Source of the DNA: Ooceraea biroi
Taxonomy: Eukaryota > Arthropoda > Insecta > Hymenoptera > Formicidae
DNA: 64,000 nt
Assembly (NCBI RefSeq): GCF_003672135.1
Contig: NC_039512.1
Coordinates: forward strand, 15,826,874-15,890,873
Direction of reading: 5' to 3'
Positions 11,487 through 24,571 of the stretch are shown here, one piece after another. The notes under the pieces are model-generated. The model saw only the letters and a program-made list of their open reading frames with translations, was not told the origin of the DNA and made no database searches. Numbering within the stretch: position 1 is the first letter of the stretch; every line of letters begins with the position of its first letter. Made by a program: the position numbers and the translations under genes.

Positions 11487-14400
11487 TACATGTGCGGTTG
11501 AAAGTAAACCGTAAATAAAGCCGTTTCGCGAAAGCTTGGAAGTTAATTAAATTTAGAGGTAACCTCGTTCGCATTAATTATTGGTGTGGAAAGAACCTTT
11601 TGAGGGCGACACACGTCGCTCAGACTTGGTGCATACCCTCGGCGGTCAAAATTCGATAGCCTCGTGGCATGGCGCACATCGTACCATGAAATTTATATAA
11701 AATTGAGTCACTGCAGCAAGTTATCGTTAATTAATTACATAATGCTGTTCTTCGTGTCGAAATATATTGTTAGATTGCACAGGCGAACGCGAGAGTAACA
11801 CTCTACTCTTGACACGAAAATTACCAACTTTGTTACGTAATAATTATATAGGCAATAATAATAATTATATAGGAATAATAAGAGAAAATTTTTGTTTCAC
11901 AATTTATCGTGATGTAATCCAATTAAGGAAAAATGCGAATACACTCGCATTATTTACCGCTAATAAAACAACTTTGCTGTTTGCAGTTGCAAATTATGTT
12001 TCTTCGTTTTTTTTATTATACAGCAACCAAAGTTGATTATAACTTTATGAAAGTCATAGGATCATTAAATCTTATACGAGCAAATTAGCTCCCTTTAAGC
12101 CAGGCAAGGGACAGCTGTTGTCATTAGACTCTTTTAACATCGAGTGACTTACGTGATCTCGTTACAGAATTAACGTAATAAACTAGGACGCAGCTTAACA
12201 ATGGTAACGAACAAAGTTAGCAACCAAAGTAACAAATCATTTGGTTCGGTTTTAAAGTTTTCTGAGCGAATGATCTGAAATCTGCCTGCGAGTACTTTTG
12301 CCGTTAAAGCTTGTTTTCCGTTTTTCCCCGAGACTACGTGTGTACTACTGTCTTGTTCGGGGATGTGTTGTACAAGAACGTGTGCTAGAGCCACCCTACA
12401 CTGAGTTTTATTTCCTCTTCTCGCCGCTCTTTCTCGCCAGTTTCAACATCCAGCCAAGCTCCGCGCATTACACGTCGCATCTATTTTTCCGCGGACTTGG
12501 AAACACCAAGAATACGTGGCACATGCTAATCTTCAAGCAACCGCTTTATCTCACTATCTTTATTCTACCTTCCCAGTTCTGTATTATTCTCGTTTATACT
12601 AAAGTTCACACTGAACAAAAGCTCGCGAATGAAGCTTATGAAGCTTAATGCAAATGTGATGGTGTCTCCTAATGTTCTAAATGAAGATCTTTTTTAAAAG
12701 CTAAAGTCCACATTTCTGTCGTCAAAAATGAAACCGTCTCTTAAGAGTTTAATATAAAAATTGATAATTTTGTGACTCACATCAATTATTACTACAGTAT
12801 ATTTTCAGCTTACATCTAGAACTTTGGATTAGAAATTTGGACCTGTGAAGAAAAATCGAATTCTTTCTTTTTATTATTTACTATTAAATAAACTATTAAA
12901 TTGAATTCTTTTTAGATAAAATAATTTTGAATTTGATATTTTAACAAAGGAAAGATATTTTAGGATATTTTCTACATATTTACGTAAAATAAATTTAAAA
13001 GAGAAATTGTATGTACGCGCGCGCGTGTGTGTATATGTGGTGTGTGACATATGTCATTCAAAATTCTTCAAAGGTAAACTACTTTAATAAGAAACTAACA
13101 TATAGATCGTGCAATCGTCATTTTATTTATTTATCTGTAAATTGTACATTGTACATTGTTGATCTGTATATTGTAGAAAGAGGAAATTTATAGAGTAGTC
13201 GAGAGAGCACCTCTACGCGAGTAATCGATTTTCTTTCATCGCTGGGACGAAATCAGGAATCGTTCTTGTTCGGCGAGGGTTGCGCGGGTACGGATGACGG
13301 ATTTAATTGGATTTAATCTCGATTTAAGCATCTGCCTCGAGCAGAACACGCCAACGTTCGATCCAACAATAGTTCGCTTTTGGCGTCATGTATGTTCACG
13401 TGCCAGTCATTTTCAGTCAACGGTGACATCCGGTAAAAAGAATCTGTCTTCAGGAGGCTCGAAGACAATTTTAAATACATTTTTAACAGCTATTTCAATA
13501 ATTATCTTGGAATTGTGAGAAAAGAGTATTGCGATATCAGATAATTGCTTTACCAATTTACTTTTCTTTCTGAAGAATATGAAAGTAATATCTAAGATGT
13601 AATACGAATATAAAACGAACAAGAGATCTTATCATCTTTTTTTAATAAATAGATATGCTTTCGAGAACAAGCAACTTATAATAGTATTTATAATATATAT
13701 TTTATAACAAATTAGAGATAAACTTCTTTAAATGTTTAAAGCAATATGTTAGTATAAAAACGAAATAATCAAACTGATAGTTATTCTTGCTTCTTAATTT
13801 AACAATAATTAAATTATTTAGACCAATAATTTGTTGACTAATTGATTTTTTCTGTCCGACTAAATTTAATCAATTAAAGTATGTATATAAGCGTTTAATA
13901 AGTTGGATGGAAGTCAACGGTCTACTAAATTATGAAGCCAATATCGAAGAGATATTGTGTCGGATCTGCCATGAATAATTCAGCTCGCATTTGTCATAGG
14001 ACGCAATTTAACTTGGAACAACGCGTTTGAAATTTCATGATATTCCGTCGAAAGTGCAATGCGTGACGTTATAAACGAATCCATTGCAGCTACAACGATT
14101 TGGCCATCGTTAAATTTAATTCCTCGGGATCGTTAAGAACAGCAGCAGGCGTTTACGCTCACTCTAACGTTTCCTTCATTTTGCGGCCACGCGGTTACGC
14201 TCGGCCACGCCTGAAATTCGAAACTTTTCGCTCTCACGTCGGAAAAATGAAATTCTTACGGAGAGATAAGTTCTCTCGCAAATTGTCGGGAACAAAAGTT
14301 TAAAGGTCTCGATTTGTCTTCGAATGTGAGAGAATATTTTCCCGGTTAAATTAGTTCATGGAACATTAATTGAGTATGCCATTGCCATTCACGGACGTTT

Positions 14401-14859
14401 ACTGTAGGGACTATGTTTTAATACATAATGTCTCCTGTTCGTGACTTTGTGAACTTTGTAAAGAGGACCATTTAATTTTAATTTTTCAGTTAATCGTTTT
14501 GTCTGTTTTTTGTACAATTCCTTGTTTTTTAACGTAGCTTCTAACGCGATCTTCTAATCCAAATTGGCATCTAGTTTTCTACTATTCCATTTAGTTCCTT
14601 AGATAGTCCAAATGAATAATGACTCAGATAATCTGATTTTGTCAATGTGATAATGAGATACGCTACTTGATTGCTTCATATGCAGTACGTTACACGTTCA
14701 TTGCACAAAAGCTCGGTGGAACTTGCCAGAAACTTAAAGATGAATAAATTTGTAACGAAATAGCGATCTCCAAGATTGCGAAAGAAATGCCATCGAGCGC
14801 ATCAGTGATGTCCTATGATTGCAATCAGTAGCAAACTCGACCTCACGAATCGCGTGATA
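11487..14859. other. Non-coding, no gene recognised
   Basis: AT-rich sequence between elements B and C. Small features include a repeated aattatatagg motif at about 11842-11871 and a GC/GT alternation near 13015-13032. Open frames such as 11767-12036, 12298-12648 and 13294-13518 have no recognisable domain, and 12298-12648 lacks an ATG start. Confidence 0.5.
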
Positions 14860-15180
14860 TCATGGCATAAGTATCGCGTTGCCGAATAAAGCAGAAACTG
14901 CCAAGATACATGTATATATTAGGCCGAACGTGACTCGCGAAGAATACCGAACATATTCGTCGGAGCTTGCTCGAGCGTGCGGAAATGGTTGCAAAGCAAG
15001 AATTTCCGTGCACAGATAAGATGCCGCGTGGTATCCGAGCGTCATCTCAAAAGGCACTTTTAAGTTTTGACGAAAAGCGAGACGCGGAATAGCCTCAAAA
15101 CGTTTACAGTCCTCCCTCATCGCCGATGATATTACGGTATTAAAAAATTGCAGCACAAACAAAATTAACGTTGTATTAAA
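14860..15180 (-). CDS. Uncertain ORF with a membrane-like segment
   Basis: About 107 open codons on the minus strand, ending in TGA at 14860. The apparent upstream start lies inside the TIR of mariner element C, so any real start would have to lie within or the mariner has cut off the 5' part. The N-terminal portion is hydrophobic (LILFVLQFF, preceded by an N-x-T site) and could be read as a signal peptide. The C-terminal 25 residues (containing LIYTCILAVSALFGNAILM) form a plausible transmembrane helix with a GN pair as in helix 1 of rhodopsin-like receptors. This resemblance is short and may be chance. No family is claimed. Confidence 0.15.
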   Translation of the reverse strand, partial: FNTTLILFVLQFFNTVISSAMREDCKRFEAIPRLAFRQNLKVPFEMTLGYHAASYLCTEILALQPFPHARASSDEYVRYSSRVTFGLIYTCILAVSALFGNAILMP

Positions 15181-15182
15181 TA

Positions 15183-16469
15183 TCGGGTTGGCCAAAAAGT
15201 AATTGCGTTTTTTTCCAATAGATGGACATACATGTCTTGAAATGTAACTAACTTCATTCTAAACCGCAAATTCATTATGTAGCTTAACAACTCACAGTTC
15301 AAGCTTGTTTTAGAAAAAGAAAGTACACGATTTCGTTAACAATTGTTTCTTTGCCGTCGATTTCAAAATGGAAAATCAAAAAGAACATTTTCGTCATATT
15401 TTGTTTTATTACTTCCGAAAAGGGAAAAACGCTGTGCAAGCTCATAAAAAGTTATCTGATGTATATGGCGAAGGTGCTTTAAAACTGCGGCAGTGTCAAA
15501 ATTGGTTTACTAAATTTCGATCTGGAGATTTTAATGTGAAAGATGCACCACGCTCAGGAAGGCCAATCGAAATTGATGATGACAAAATAAAGGCACTGAT
15601 CGATTCCAATCGGCGTTTAACGACACGAAAGATTGCTGAGAACCTTAACGTATCGAAATCGAGTGTTGAAAACCATTTAAAACGACTTGGATACATTAGT
15701 AAGCTCGATATTTGGGTACGACATGAGCTCAAAGAAATTCATCTCACTAAGCGTATTGACATCTGCGATTCTCTTTTGAAACGTGAGGAAAATGATCGAT
15801 TTTTGAAACGTATGATAACAGGCGACGAAAAATGGATCGTCTACAACAACGTCAAACGAAAAAGATGGTGGAGCAAGCGTGATGAACCTGCTCAAAGCAC
15901 TTGAAAAGCAGATATTCACCAAAGAAAGATTATGCTGTCAGTCTGGTGGGACTTTAAAGGTATTGTGTATTTTGAGCTGCTTGCAAGGAATCAAACCATT
16001 AATTCAGACGTATACTGTCGTCAACTGGATAAATTAAATGATGCCATCAAACAGAAACGTCGAGAATTGATGAATCGCAAAGGTGTTGCGTTTCACCATG
16101 ATAACGCTAGACCACGTACAAGTTTGGTCACTCGTCAAAAATTGTTGCAGCTTGGATGGGACGTGTTACCACATCCATCATATTCGCCAGACCTGGCACC
16201 ATCAGATTATCATTCGTTTCGTTCTTTGCAAAACGCCTTGAATGATAAAACCTTTACTGCCGATGAGGATATCAAATCGTTGTTGGAATTGTTTTTTGCT
16301 GAAAAAGATAAGAACTTTTTTGAGCGCGGAATCATGAAGTTGCCTGAAAAATGGCAAAAGGTAATCAAACAAAATGGACAATATATTGTTTAATAAAGTT
16401 TTTGTTTCCCATGAAATATTCGCCTTTTATTTATATAAAAAAAACGCAATTACTTTTTGGCCAACCCAA
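15183..16469 (+). mobile_element. Mariner element C, 1287 bp, nearly intact
   Basis: The TIRs are 32 bp with a single mismatch at position 2 (15183-15214 and 16438-16469; outer right end ttgggttggccaaaaagtaa when reversed). TA is present on both sides (15181-15182 and 16470-16471). The interior is a full-length transposase reading frame with one stop codon. The end sequence and the protein match my recollection of mellifera-type mariners from Hymenoptera. Together with the intact length this points to a relatively recent insertion. Confidence 0.95.
15368..16393 (+). pseudogene. Mariner transposase, element C, single nonsense codon
   Basis: 341 sense-codon frame from ATG 15368 to TAA 16391-16393, interrupted only by TGA at 15902-15904 (codon 179). 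No frameshift is present: the segments before and after the stop are in the same frame. Domains in order: N-terminal HTH region, RSGRP linker at about 62-66, WVRHEL at 116-121 (Pro of the usual WVPHEL replaced by Arg), and the triad D153 (TGDEKW), D245 (HHDNARP) and D280 (APSDYH), giving DD34D. Final residues are GQYIV. The stop separates the first catalytic Asp from the other two, so neither fragment should be catalytically active alone. An allele without the stop, or readthrough, would give a complete protein. Confidence 0.93.
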
Positions 16470-19400
16470 TAATACAATGATTTAATTCTGACTTAATAAG
16501 CGATATTACTTTTGTAATTCAGCATGATCAGTTAGACAAAGGCAATATTAATTAATTAATTAAGGTAAAAGTATAATAGCGATTAAATGAGTACTTATGA
16601 ATAATAATCACAAAAGTAGAGTGGTTAGAAAAATAAGTAATCGCGAATAAGTAGCGCGAATTTTCTTTCTTGGTCGTTTGTTGCGTGTATATTGATGAAT
16701 ACACTATAGAATGGGCGATATATTACACAGAGATAGCGTGCTCTAATCGATTCGTCGTCTATATATATAAAGAAATAGAAATTAATAGCTACTCTTTTAC
16801 TGATTCTTTTGCCGAGTTACGAGATACATATAAACCGCACTAAACTATTTATAATACGTATTATTTATAATACGTATCTGTGAACGTTTGCAAATAAAAA
16901 TAGATATATATTTTCTTTTATGTCTTCGTAAATACATATCTGCGATCGCTTTGAACTAAAAATCAAGTTTTAACGAAATAAGCAAACGAGGAGTAGATAC
17001 GCACACATCAGAGATTTAATGAATCTGTACGATAGATTGAGAATAAAATCAGCGAGCGTCAAGTGCCTGCCTAGGACTTAAATAGTTTAGGCTGAACTCA
17101 CATCGTTCAAAGCGCCCGCAAAGTGCTCGTAAGTGCAAAATAAAATGAAGTTACGTTTCGAAACTGGTTCGTGTCGTCGGGCACGTTCGCGGTGAGTGCG
17201 TGCGGTGCGGTGCAAATCTATTTCGTCGGCAGGTGCCGAAGGGCGGCTGAAGGGAGGTGTTTTTAAACGCACGCGAGGACCGTAATATCGCGACCATGGA
17301 ATCAACCACTCAATTCAGCCTCGTAGTCTCCCGTTAATGGCGACTGTACCTGTATCCGGTGACACGATCGGCGTTGTTGACGGCCGAGTTCGGCGTTTAT
17401 TTTCAAAATGTGAAGGCCAGAGGCCTTCTAGATCGCTGATAATCTGAACTCCCGCGGTGAACTTTATCGTCTAATCACGCGGACGCCGTGTGCTTAAAAA
17501 AATTGTTCGCTTCTACCTGTTTGTGCTTCCACACGAAGCTGTCCGATCGTAACTGTGGTGGACGATTTGACGGGCTAGATAAATGTGTTATTCAATTTGT
17601 TCGTGACTTATTCGCCACTGCGACAATGTTAGCAAATATGTTGGGCAAGGTTGTACGATTAAAGTAACCATTGTCCTACATATCGCATTTTAATTCTGAC
17701 TTCAAATTGTACTTTTTTTCCTTTAAATGTTTCCTTCGATTAAAGATATAAGTATCTGATATTTCTCTTTTTATCTACTTTCAACGCAAGTCTCGTGTGT
17801 CTTTTTTAAAGCTAAATTATTTCTGTAATTAATTAATAAGTGAAATAATAACACTATCACTATTCATTGAGTATCAATTTAATAATATTTGCCGTTTGCA
17901 TAGCTATCGAATTTGCGTGATCAATTCGTTTTATCGATAAGTGACATTGTATTATTATGAGGATTCCTAGATATTTTACACAAGAACAGCAAGTTCTAAA
18001 ATATTTATAGTTAACTGTAATAGCTGGCTATACATACCTCCCTATTTAAAGCTCAAGTCGTCAATTATTTGAAATGTCATTCTCTCCGCCCACTGTGTCG
18101 TTCATTTATTACTTACCGTGGACGTTGACATTCTACGCAAGTTTCGTCTGCTTCGATGCAATCTCAACTTTCGTTCCGCTCTCGGATATTGTGAGGAAAC
18201 TTACAGATTTGCATATCGTGTAATTATTATAAAGATTATCATTATTATTCTGGAAATCACAATCTAGCAAATTTGGAACGAGAGAGAGAGAGGGAGAGAA
18301 GTAAATGTCACATATGTGCACATTTTCTTCCCTTTACTTTTGAATTGCAACGTGACGTTGATCGTTCTTGATCCACGATGTCGATGTGTGATGCGATATT
18401 AGCATCGATCTCCTTAGTAGAACGATGTAGGTTGCCGGTACGAGCCAGTCTGGGGTTTACACTTTTCGTGGGCACGTCTCGGGATTTTCCTTCGCCAGCT
18501 AACGTGGCTGCACTTGGTTTTCGTCGGCGGTCGTCTAAAGTCTCATTTCATTCATGGCACGACCGCGCCGGTTCGTCCGTTTGTCCGTACGTTCCGATTT
18601 CTCTCTCTCGTGCTCCCTTTTTCTTCCCTTCCGTTTCCTCCTACTTCATTCTCCACCTCGAGTTCACATTCATCTCTCCCTTTACTATGTTTGTCTCTTC
18701 CTCTCTTTCTTCCCTTTACTCTTGTTCTTGCGTCCTATGTTTCTCTATCTCTATCTTTTTCTAGCTCTCTCTGCATCTTTTTCTCCTCTTCCTCCTCCGC
18801 TTTTCGAAATGTCACGCGTATATAGTCACCAACGCAGCCTCGGTTTCATCTGTATTCGTGAACTTCATCGGCAAACTTAAAAGCAAAAAGGGAACAAAAG
18901 CCCGACCGAGCGTTTCTATGCACAAGCTGTGATTGCTCGTACGCGCGAGCTCGTGTGAGCGAAGTTTTTAGTCGTTGCTCATTCGAGCAAGGGCAGAGAG
19001 ATGATGTCAAAATTCTTTTCCTAAAGAATGGATCATTGACGATGTGTCTCATGTGATAGGTGCAAGATAATCTTCTTTTCCGATACATACATACATGCAA
19101 TCTACATATATGTGTGTATATGTATATTTCTGCCGTTGCCGCGTCTCTTTCATCGATGCATGCAAAATGAAAAACTCGATAGACGAGTATTCTCTTTGGA
19201 CGTAACCTTCTTCTTTCAATATTCTTTTTTCTCGATATATTTCTTGATTTTTCAGATTGTTTGTCGAAGCGATTGATATTTGTGATTTAAACTTTAAATT
19301 CAGTTTTTCTATACAGCCACTCTTCTCCTCAATTGCGCATTGTCTTTTATTTCGATTCTCTTTTTTCTTTTTGCTCTTACTTTAAGTCAAAAGCATTGTT

Positions 19401-22400
19401 ACTTTCTGATAGTTTCGTTTCGTATTTCTGCCGTCACGTACAGTTCTCTGTTTTTATGAGATTAAATTTAGAATCTCAAAATGAAACAAATTGTTCTCTC
19501 CTGCTCTTTTTCTCTCTTTCACTCTCTTTCTCTATCGCTAATTCTTATCAATCGTATTTGCGAGCTGATACGGCGGTTTTCTCAAATGATCGCGTTTGCC
19601 ACTAAAGCCAATTAAAACTTTCCTGTTCAAGGCGGAAGGCAGAACATAGTTTTGCCGCCTAATGCAACCCACTTTCGTTTTGTAGAGTTACAAATTGAGG
19701 CAACCAATATTACTGCAGGAAGAAGCTTAGAAGGAAAAGGAAGCTTAACGTTTATTGTATTAGTTACACTTGTCATGCGATTGCAAAAGCTTCATCAGAT
19801 ACTAAATGCAACATGTCTAGTAGATTAATTCGCATTCAAATTTGCTAAACTTAATCCTGCGTTTTATGCATATCGTAATGATATTATTGCCATTAAACTC
19901 TCCATAAACTTTTTTATGGGAACAATACTATTATTTAGATTGTTAAACTGCAAAATGAGTTTTTTAGCAATACTAAGACTTCTAAAAGATTTCGAAAGAG
20001 TACGGTAAGAAATCCAGTTCCGGACTAAAGGCAAAAGTCACTGACGCTGAATAATGCAGCGTCGCATTTGCATTAGTCTTGGCGGAAGTCATTCTTCAGG
20101 ATCTCACGGTTCTCTCCGATGACATACTCGTGCGTACATGTGTACGTGTACGCCGCGTGTATATGTGAAGGAACCGAAAAAATTAACAGATAGTTGACTA
20201 ACTTGATCCTGGCGGGATCTCTATTATATATTATAACATAAACCATTAAATAATGCATTATATAGATATCCTTTATACAAACACCGCGCCGAGCTTAAAT
20301 AGTTAAAATACCTGTGACAATGGACATTGTTCAACCGGGAGGAAGGTGAGGTAAGGTAAGCCCGGAATAGTCAATCGGTCGTAGGTCAAAGGGTAGTTGG
20401 AGCGCGCAATGGTCAGGATAAGAGCAGGGAGGAGGGAGAGTGTGGGCATGCCAACACAAAATCCTCGGTCCTCAAGCCCGGATGCTGAGGAGTTGCACGA
20501 CCCGTGAGACAGAGACCCCGTGGCTGCTCTGCTTCGTGGTAGTGGTAATGGTTGAAAGTCTTCGGTATGCCACATGAACACCCCGAATACTGGTTACGTA
20601 CGTTCCTGATCTATCACAATCAGTCGGATATGTCACTTCCGGGTGCGCGCCGATTTCATTGCAATCCGTCCTCGCCTGAAATTCGACGAACTCTCATTCT
20701 CTCTCTCATTATCTCACCCTGGATGTTTTCGATCTTGAAAACATGACGCTCGATCATGTAAATTGGCGATGAAAAATTCATATTAAATTCTCTTTCTCCC
20801 CTTGTGCGAGTATGATAGCAAAAGATGCAAGATGCAACCAAATGTCCTAATGTACGTAATTATGTTTTTCAGAAAAGGATATAATTATTTTATATATATA
20901 TATAAATTATAATTATAATATATATATATAATAAGAATAACTCTTAATTAAAAAATAAAACATTGAGTAATCTTAATTAAAAGAGGAGAATCTCCTGTTT
21001 TGCGCCCTGTGTGCTTTAATTTAAAACACATTCAGTGACGTAATACTTCAAAGTGCATACTCACTCATTGAAAGGAACGGTGAATGGGAAAATAGCAATC
21101 GAGAAAAAAGATCGCTTTCGGGTCATTTAATTCGTTTTATCACTCAAGAAGGGTGAATTTTCGGAGATAGTGGCTTCTCGACACAGACCGCTCATACGTG
21201 CGCCATCAGCGAAATGCACAGGAACTTCCATTAAATCCTGAGAGGTCGAAATGAAATAAAAGCGCATTTTCACATGGTACCGTACTTCTTTCAGAGTCCT
21301 CGAGAGGTACGCTGCGCCGGATCACGGAGATCCATGTGGGGAACGATTCCATGTCGTGGCGAGCCACGTGAGTACATTATTCGAGCCAGTAGACTTGTTG
21401 TTATCGAGCCGTTATCTCCGCGCCAGGCACTTTTATCTGGCCGCGATTCTCACGACTACGTCTCCACCCCACATCTCCACGTTTCCACCCCATTGTTTCC
21501 CTCCGCTTCTTCACTGCAACGTCCAATGCGTTAGTTCTTATTGTGGCTGGTTTGCTTCGCACGTGAGGCGATGATAACACCGATTTGATCGATTTTTGCC
21601 GAGCAAACCTTACCGCTCCTCTTTCACGCTCGTAAATTATTTTCGCATGCGCGTTACTCGGTCGCGTATTATATACGGCGGATACATGTATCATCATCCC
21701 GAACGATTGCTTCGCGTGCCCCGTTCGTTTAAATCCGATTACTCTCAGCCACCCAGCTCTAACGTATATTGACGTTCCCATCGGCGTGTCTCTCGCCGGT
21801 AACTTTATGCTGTCTCGATATATACAGGATGATTTCAAACTCCGTTGCACGAACTTACGTCTGCCTAACCTTCGATCAGTTCAATCGCGATTGGTTTTCC
21901 TTTAACGAAAATTTGTGGGCCATTTTTTTCTCTTTTTATCTCGCAATGTTTTCCCATTTTCAGCATTAAATGTATCGATCATACAGTCTCCAATTACAAT
22001 TATGAAGTATAATAAAACGTGTTTAAAAGTAAATTTAAAAAATAAGACTTACTTTTAAAATTTTATGATTTTGCGTCGTCATTTTGTTGTATATTTTATA
22101 TTACTGTTAATAAGAATGCAGTATTCGTTTTTATGTAAATAATGTAATAACTTTTTAAGCTAAATTACTTTTATAATTATTTTTTTATGTCAATTTAAAT
22201 ACTTATAATGAGTTCCTTAATTAAAATTCTTCCATTTTGAGAAATAAAGTTCAATCGATTTAAATGTACTTACCACGAACTTTCTAGTTTACTTTATTTA
22301 TACATTGATGTTGGACAGTTTTACAAATTAATGGCTGCATTTTAAACGTCTGCAATTTTAGAAAAGTTACCATATAATTATTTTATAATGAATAAGTTCT

Positions 22401-23984
22401 GTGGGTGCCAAAAAGAGAAAAACTCTATCTTTTAAATCACACCTCCCGTTTATTATGCTGCTAGTTATAACACGAAAGCATCATTTACTTTACCATCGCT
22501 TATTTCGATACGAATTATGAATAATTTTCGTTCTAATGATAGACGAACTAAATTGAAATTTAAAATAAAAAATTCTCTCGAAAAGCTTACATTTTTTTCT
22601 TCTCAAGTGGTATCTGTTAAGTTTTTGACTGCGCTGTTATTGCAAGTTGACGTTATCAATGTCGCTCAGATAAAAAGGAAGCTAAACGATAACTGAGATC
22701 AGCGATAGTTTCATGTGTGTTACTTGTTACTTGTTTAACGTCGATACGATCCCGCAGTTTTCCTTCTCATCTTTCTTCTCATCTTCGTTGTCTGCAATTT
22801 TTAGTTTGTTGCCTTTTAATCTATCCATCTATCCATCTTTGTTCCTTTTAATCCACGTTATTGTTTACAAGACGAAGTGCACACAACGTCCGTTCCTTTT
22901 TGTATCCACGGTACTCAGATTACAAGATTCACTCCGGAGCAAATAGACTTCTCCATCTTCCCCTTCGCTTCTTTTCTTATCTTCACCGATCGCATCCTTA
23001 TTCTCTTATCTCAGATTATCCTTTTATCACATGTTGTCTCTTCCTCTTTTGACCCTATTTCACCCACGTAGACCAAGACTTTGACCAAGCGGATTACGGT
23101 ATAAATTAGACTTTATTAATTATTATTTTATTAATTTTATTACTTTACTTTATTAACTTTATTACTTTCTTAATTATTAGACGTCACTATTTTCTAGTGT
23201 CGTCACTTTCAGTCGTCTAATACAAGAGTTTCACCGTACCCGTACATGTAACAGTACACCGCATCACTATCTAACCACGTATACGCCGCGCCGGCATGTT
23301 GACATTCTCGTCGGTCCACGTACAGTACGCACGAGCTGCTACAGCTCGTACAGCTATACATGGGATGCACCTTGCAAACCTGCGAAGCCGACTACGTATG
23401 CCACGAGCTCCACGGCTCCACTCGGGAACGTACCAGTCGATTCCTTGTCCGCGATCCTTCACATGATCCCCGCGTTCCTCGAGCTCTCGACTTTTACCTG
23501 GAAATGTCAATACGTCACGAGAGGATGAACGTGTTCTTTCTTTTTCGCTTTCTCTCTCTTCACGAACGCAAAGCACAAGCAGTCCGTCGAGTGCTTTGCT
23601 TAAGTGCGTCAAGGATGATACTTCTCATAAAGAGGAAAGGAAGGAAGATGTATTCGTAACTGAACTGAAGATTTCCCTTTCACAACTCTCGCTTCATTCT
23701 CCTTTCGCGAATAATCGCGAGTAACGTTTACAGCTGGGATACTTCGAGTTTATAACTGGCGGGATCTAAATTAATTGCAAAGTCATAACCAAAGTAGATC
23801 TTTCAAATTAGCAACTTAATTTCTAGTCCTGAAAGTTCTAGTCACGATTTACGCTCGCTGCCGTCTAAGTTTCGCAAGAGGGAGAAACTGCGCTCCGTAT
23901 TCGTCGTGGATAATTCCGAGATAGACGGCTACACGGAAAAGATGATCAATCGCTCTAATTTTATTATTGGCCTCACAATTGTAT
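16470..23984. other. Non-coding with low-complexity stretches, no gene recognised
   Basis: AT-rich and GC-richer patches alternate. A tandem 16-bp duplication containing tataatacgtat is at about 16846-16878. A CpG-richer patch at 17080-17340 and a GC-rich patch at 20320-20570 have no assignable function. A polypyrimidine tract of about 200 bp at 18598-18795 generates overlapping Ser/Leu/Phe-rich frames in all three plus frames, which are spurious. (TA)n lies at 20894-20935. Open frames elsewhere (21274-21534 plus, 21401-21850 minus, 23271-23612 minus) overlap opposing frames and show no domain. Confidence 0.5.
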
Positions 23985-24571
23985 TATACAGGGTGGCCCA
24001 TTTTAATTTATACAGTCGATTTTTTAAAAAACTAAAAGAGATACGAAAAAATGTTTCAGACAGACATGTCACGATTTCGAGGGGGACATAAGATGATACC
24101 ATTGGTTTGACCTTGAATAGTCGTTTGAAGGTCACGCGAAGATCACCTTCAATTTCTTAAATTGAAACCCCAACTTTTTATTGCAGATTCTTATTCTCCA
24201 TCGAAAAGTAAGTAACTTTTGTCTGAAACATTTTTCCGAAAAATGTCATCTGATGTCCTTAAAATGTTCTCAAAACTCATCTTGAAGATCATTTTAAGGA
24301 CATCAGATGACATTTTTCGGAAAAATGTTTCAGACAAAAGTTACTTACTTTTCGATGGAGAATAAGAATCTGCAATAAAAAGTTGGGGTTTCAATTTAAG
24401 AAATTGAAGGTGATCTTCGCGTGACCTTCAAACGACTATTCAAGGTCAAACCAATGGTATCATCTTATGTCCCCCTCGAAATCGTGACATGTCTGTCTGA
24501 AACATTTTTTCGTATCTCTTTTAGTTTTTTAAAAAATCGACTGTATAAATTAAAATGGGCCACCCTGTATA
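23985..24571. mobile_element. 587-bp palindromic (foldback) element
   Basis: Two arms of 282 bp (23985-24266 and 24290-24571) are inverted copies with no mismatch found on reading through them, around a 23-bp spacer centred at 24278. The ends read tatacagggtggccca, and TA/TATA adjoins both, compatible with a TA-type target duplication. The arms encode the same 50-residue stretch in opposing frames, but nothing indicates that it is a protein. The structure is that of a foldback MITE or of two head-to-head copies of a longer element's end. A transcript through it would fold into one long double-stranded RNA hairpin. Confidence 0.85.

Noticed and set aside
18378..18880. Three overlapping plus-strand frames of 103-128 codons
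   Set aside because: All are produced by a polypyrimidine tract, giving Ser/Leu/Phe-rich translations in every frame.
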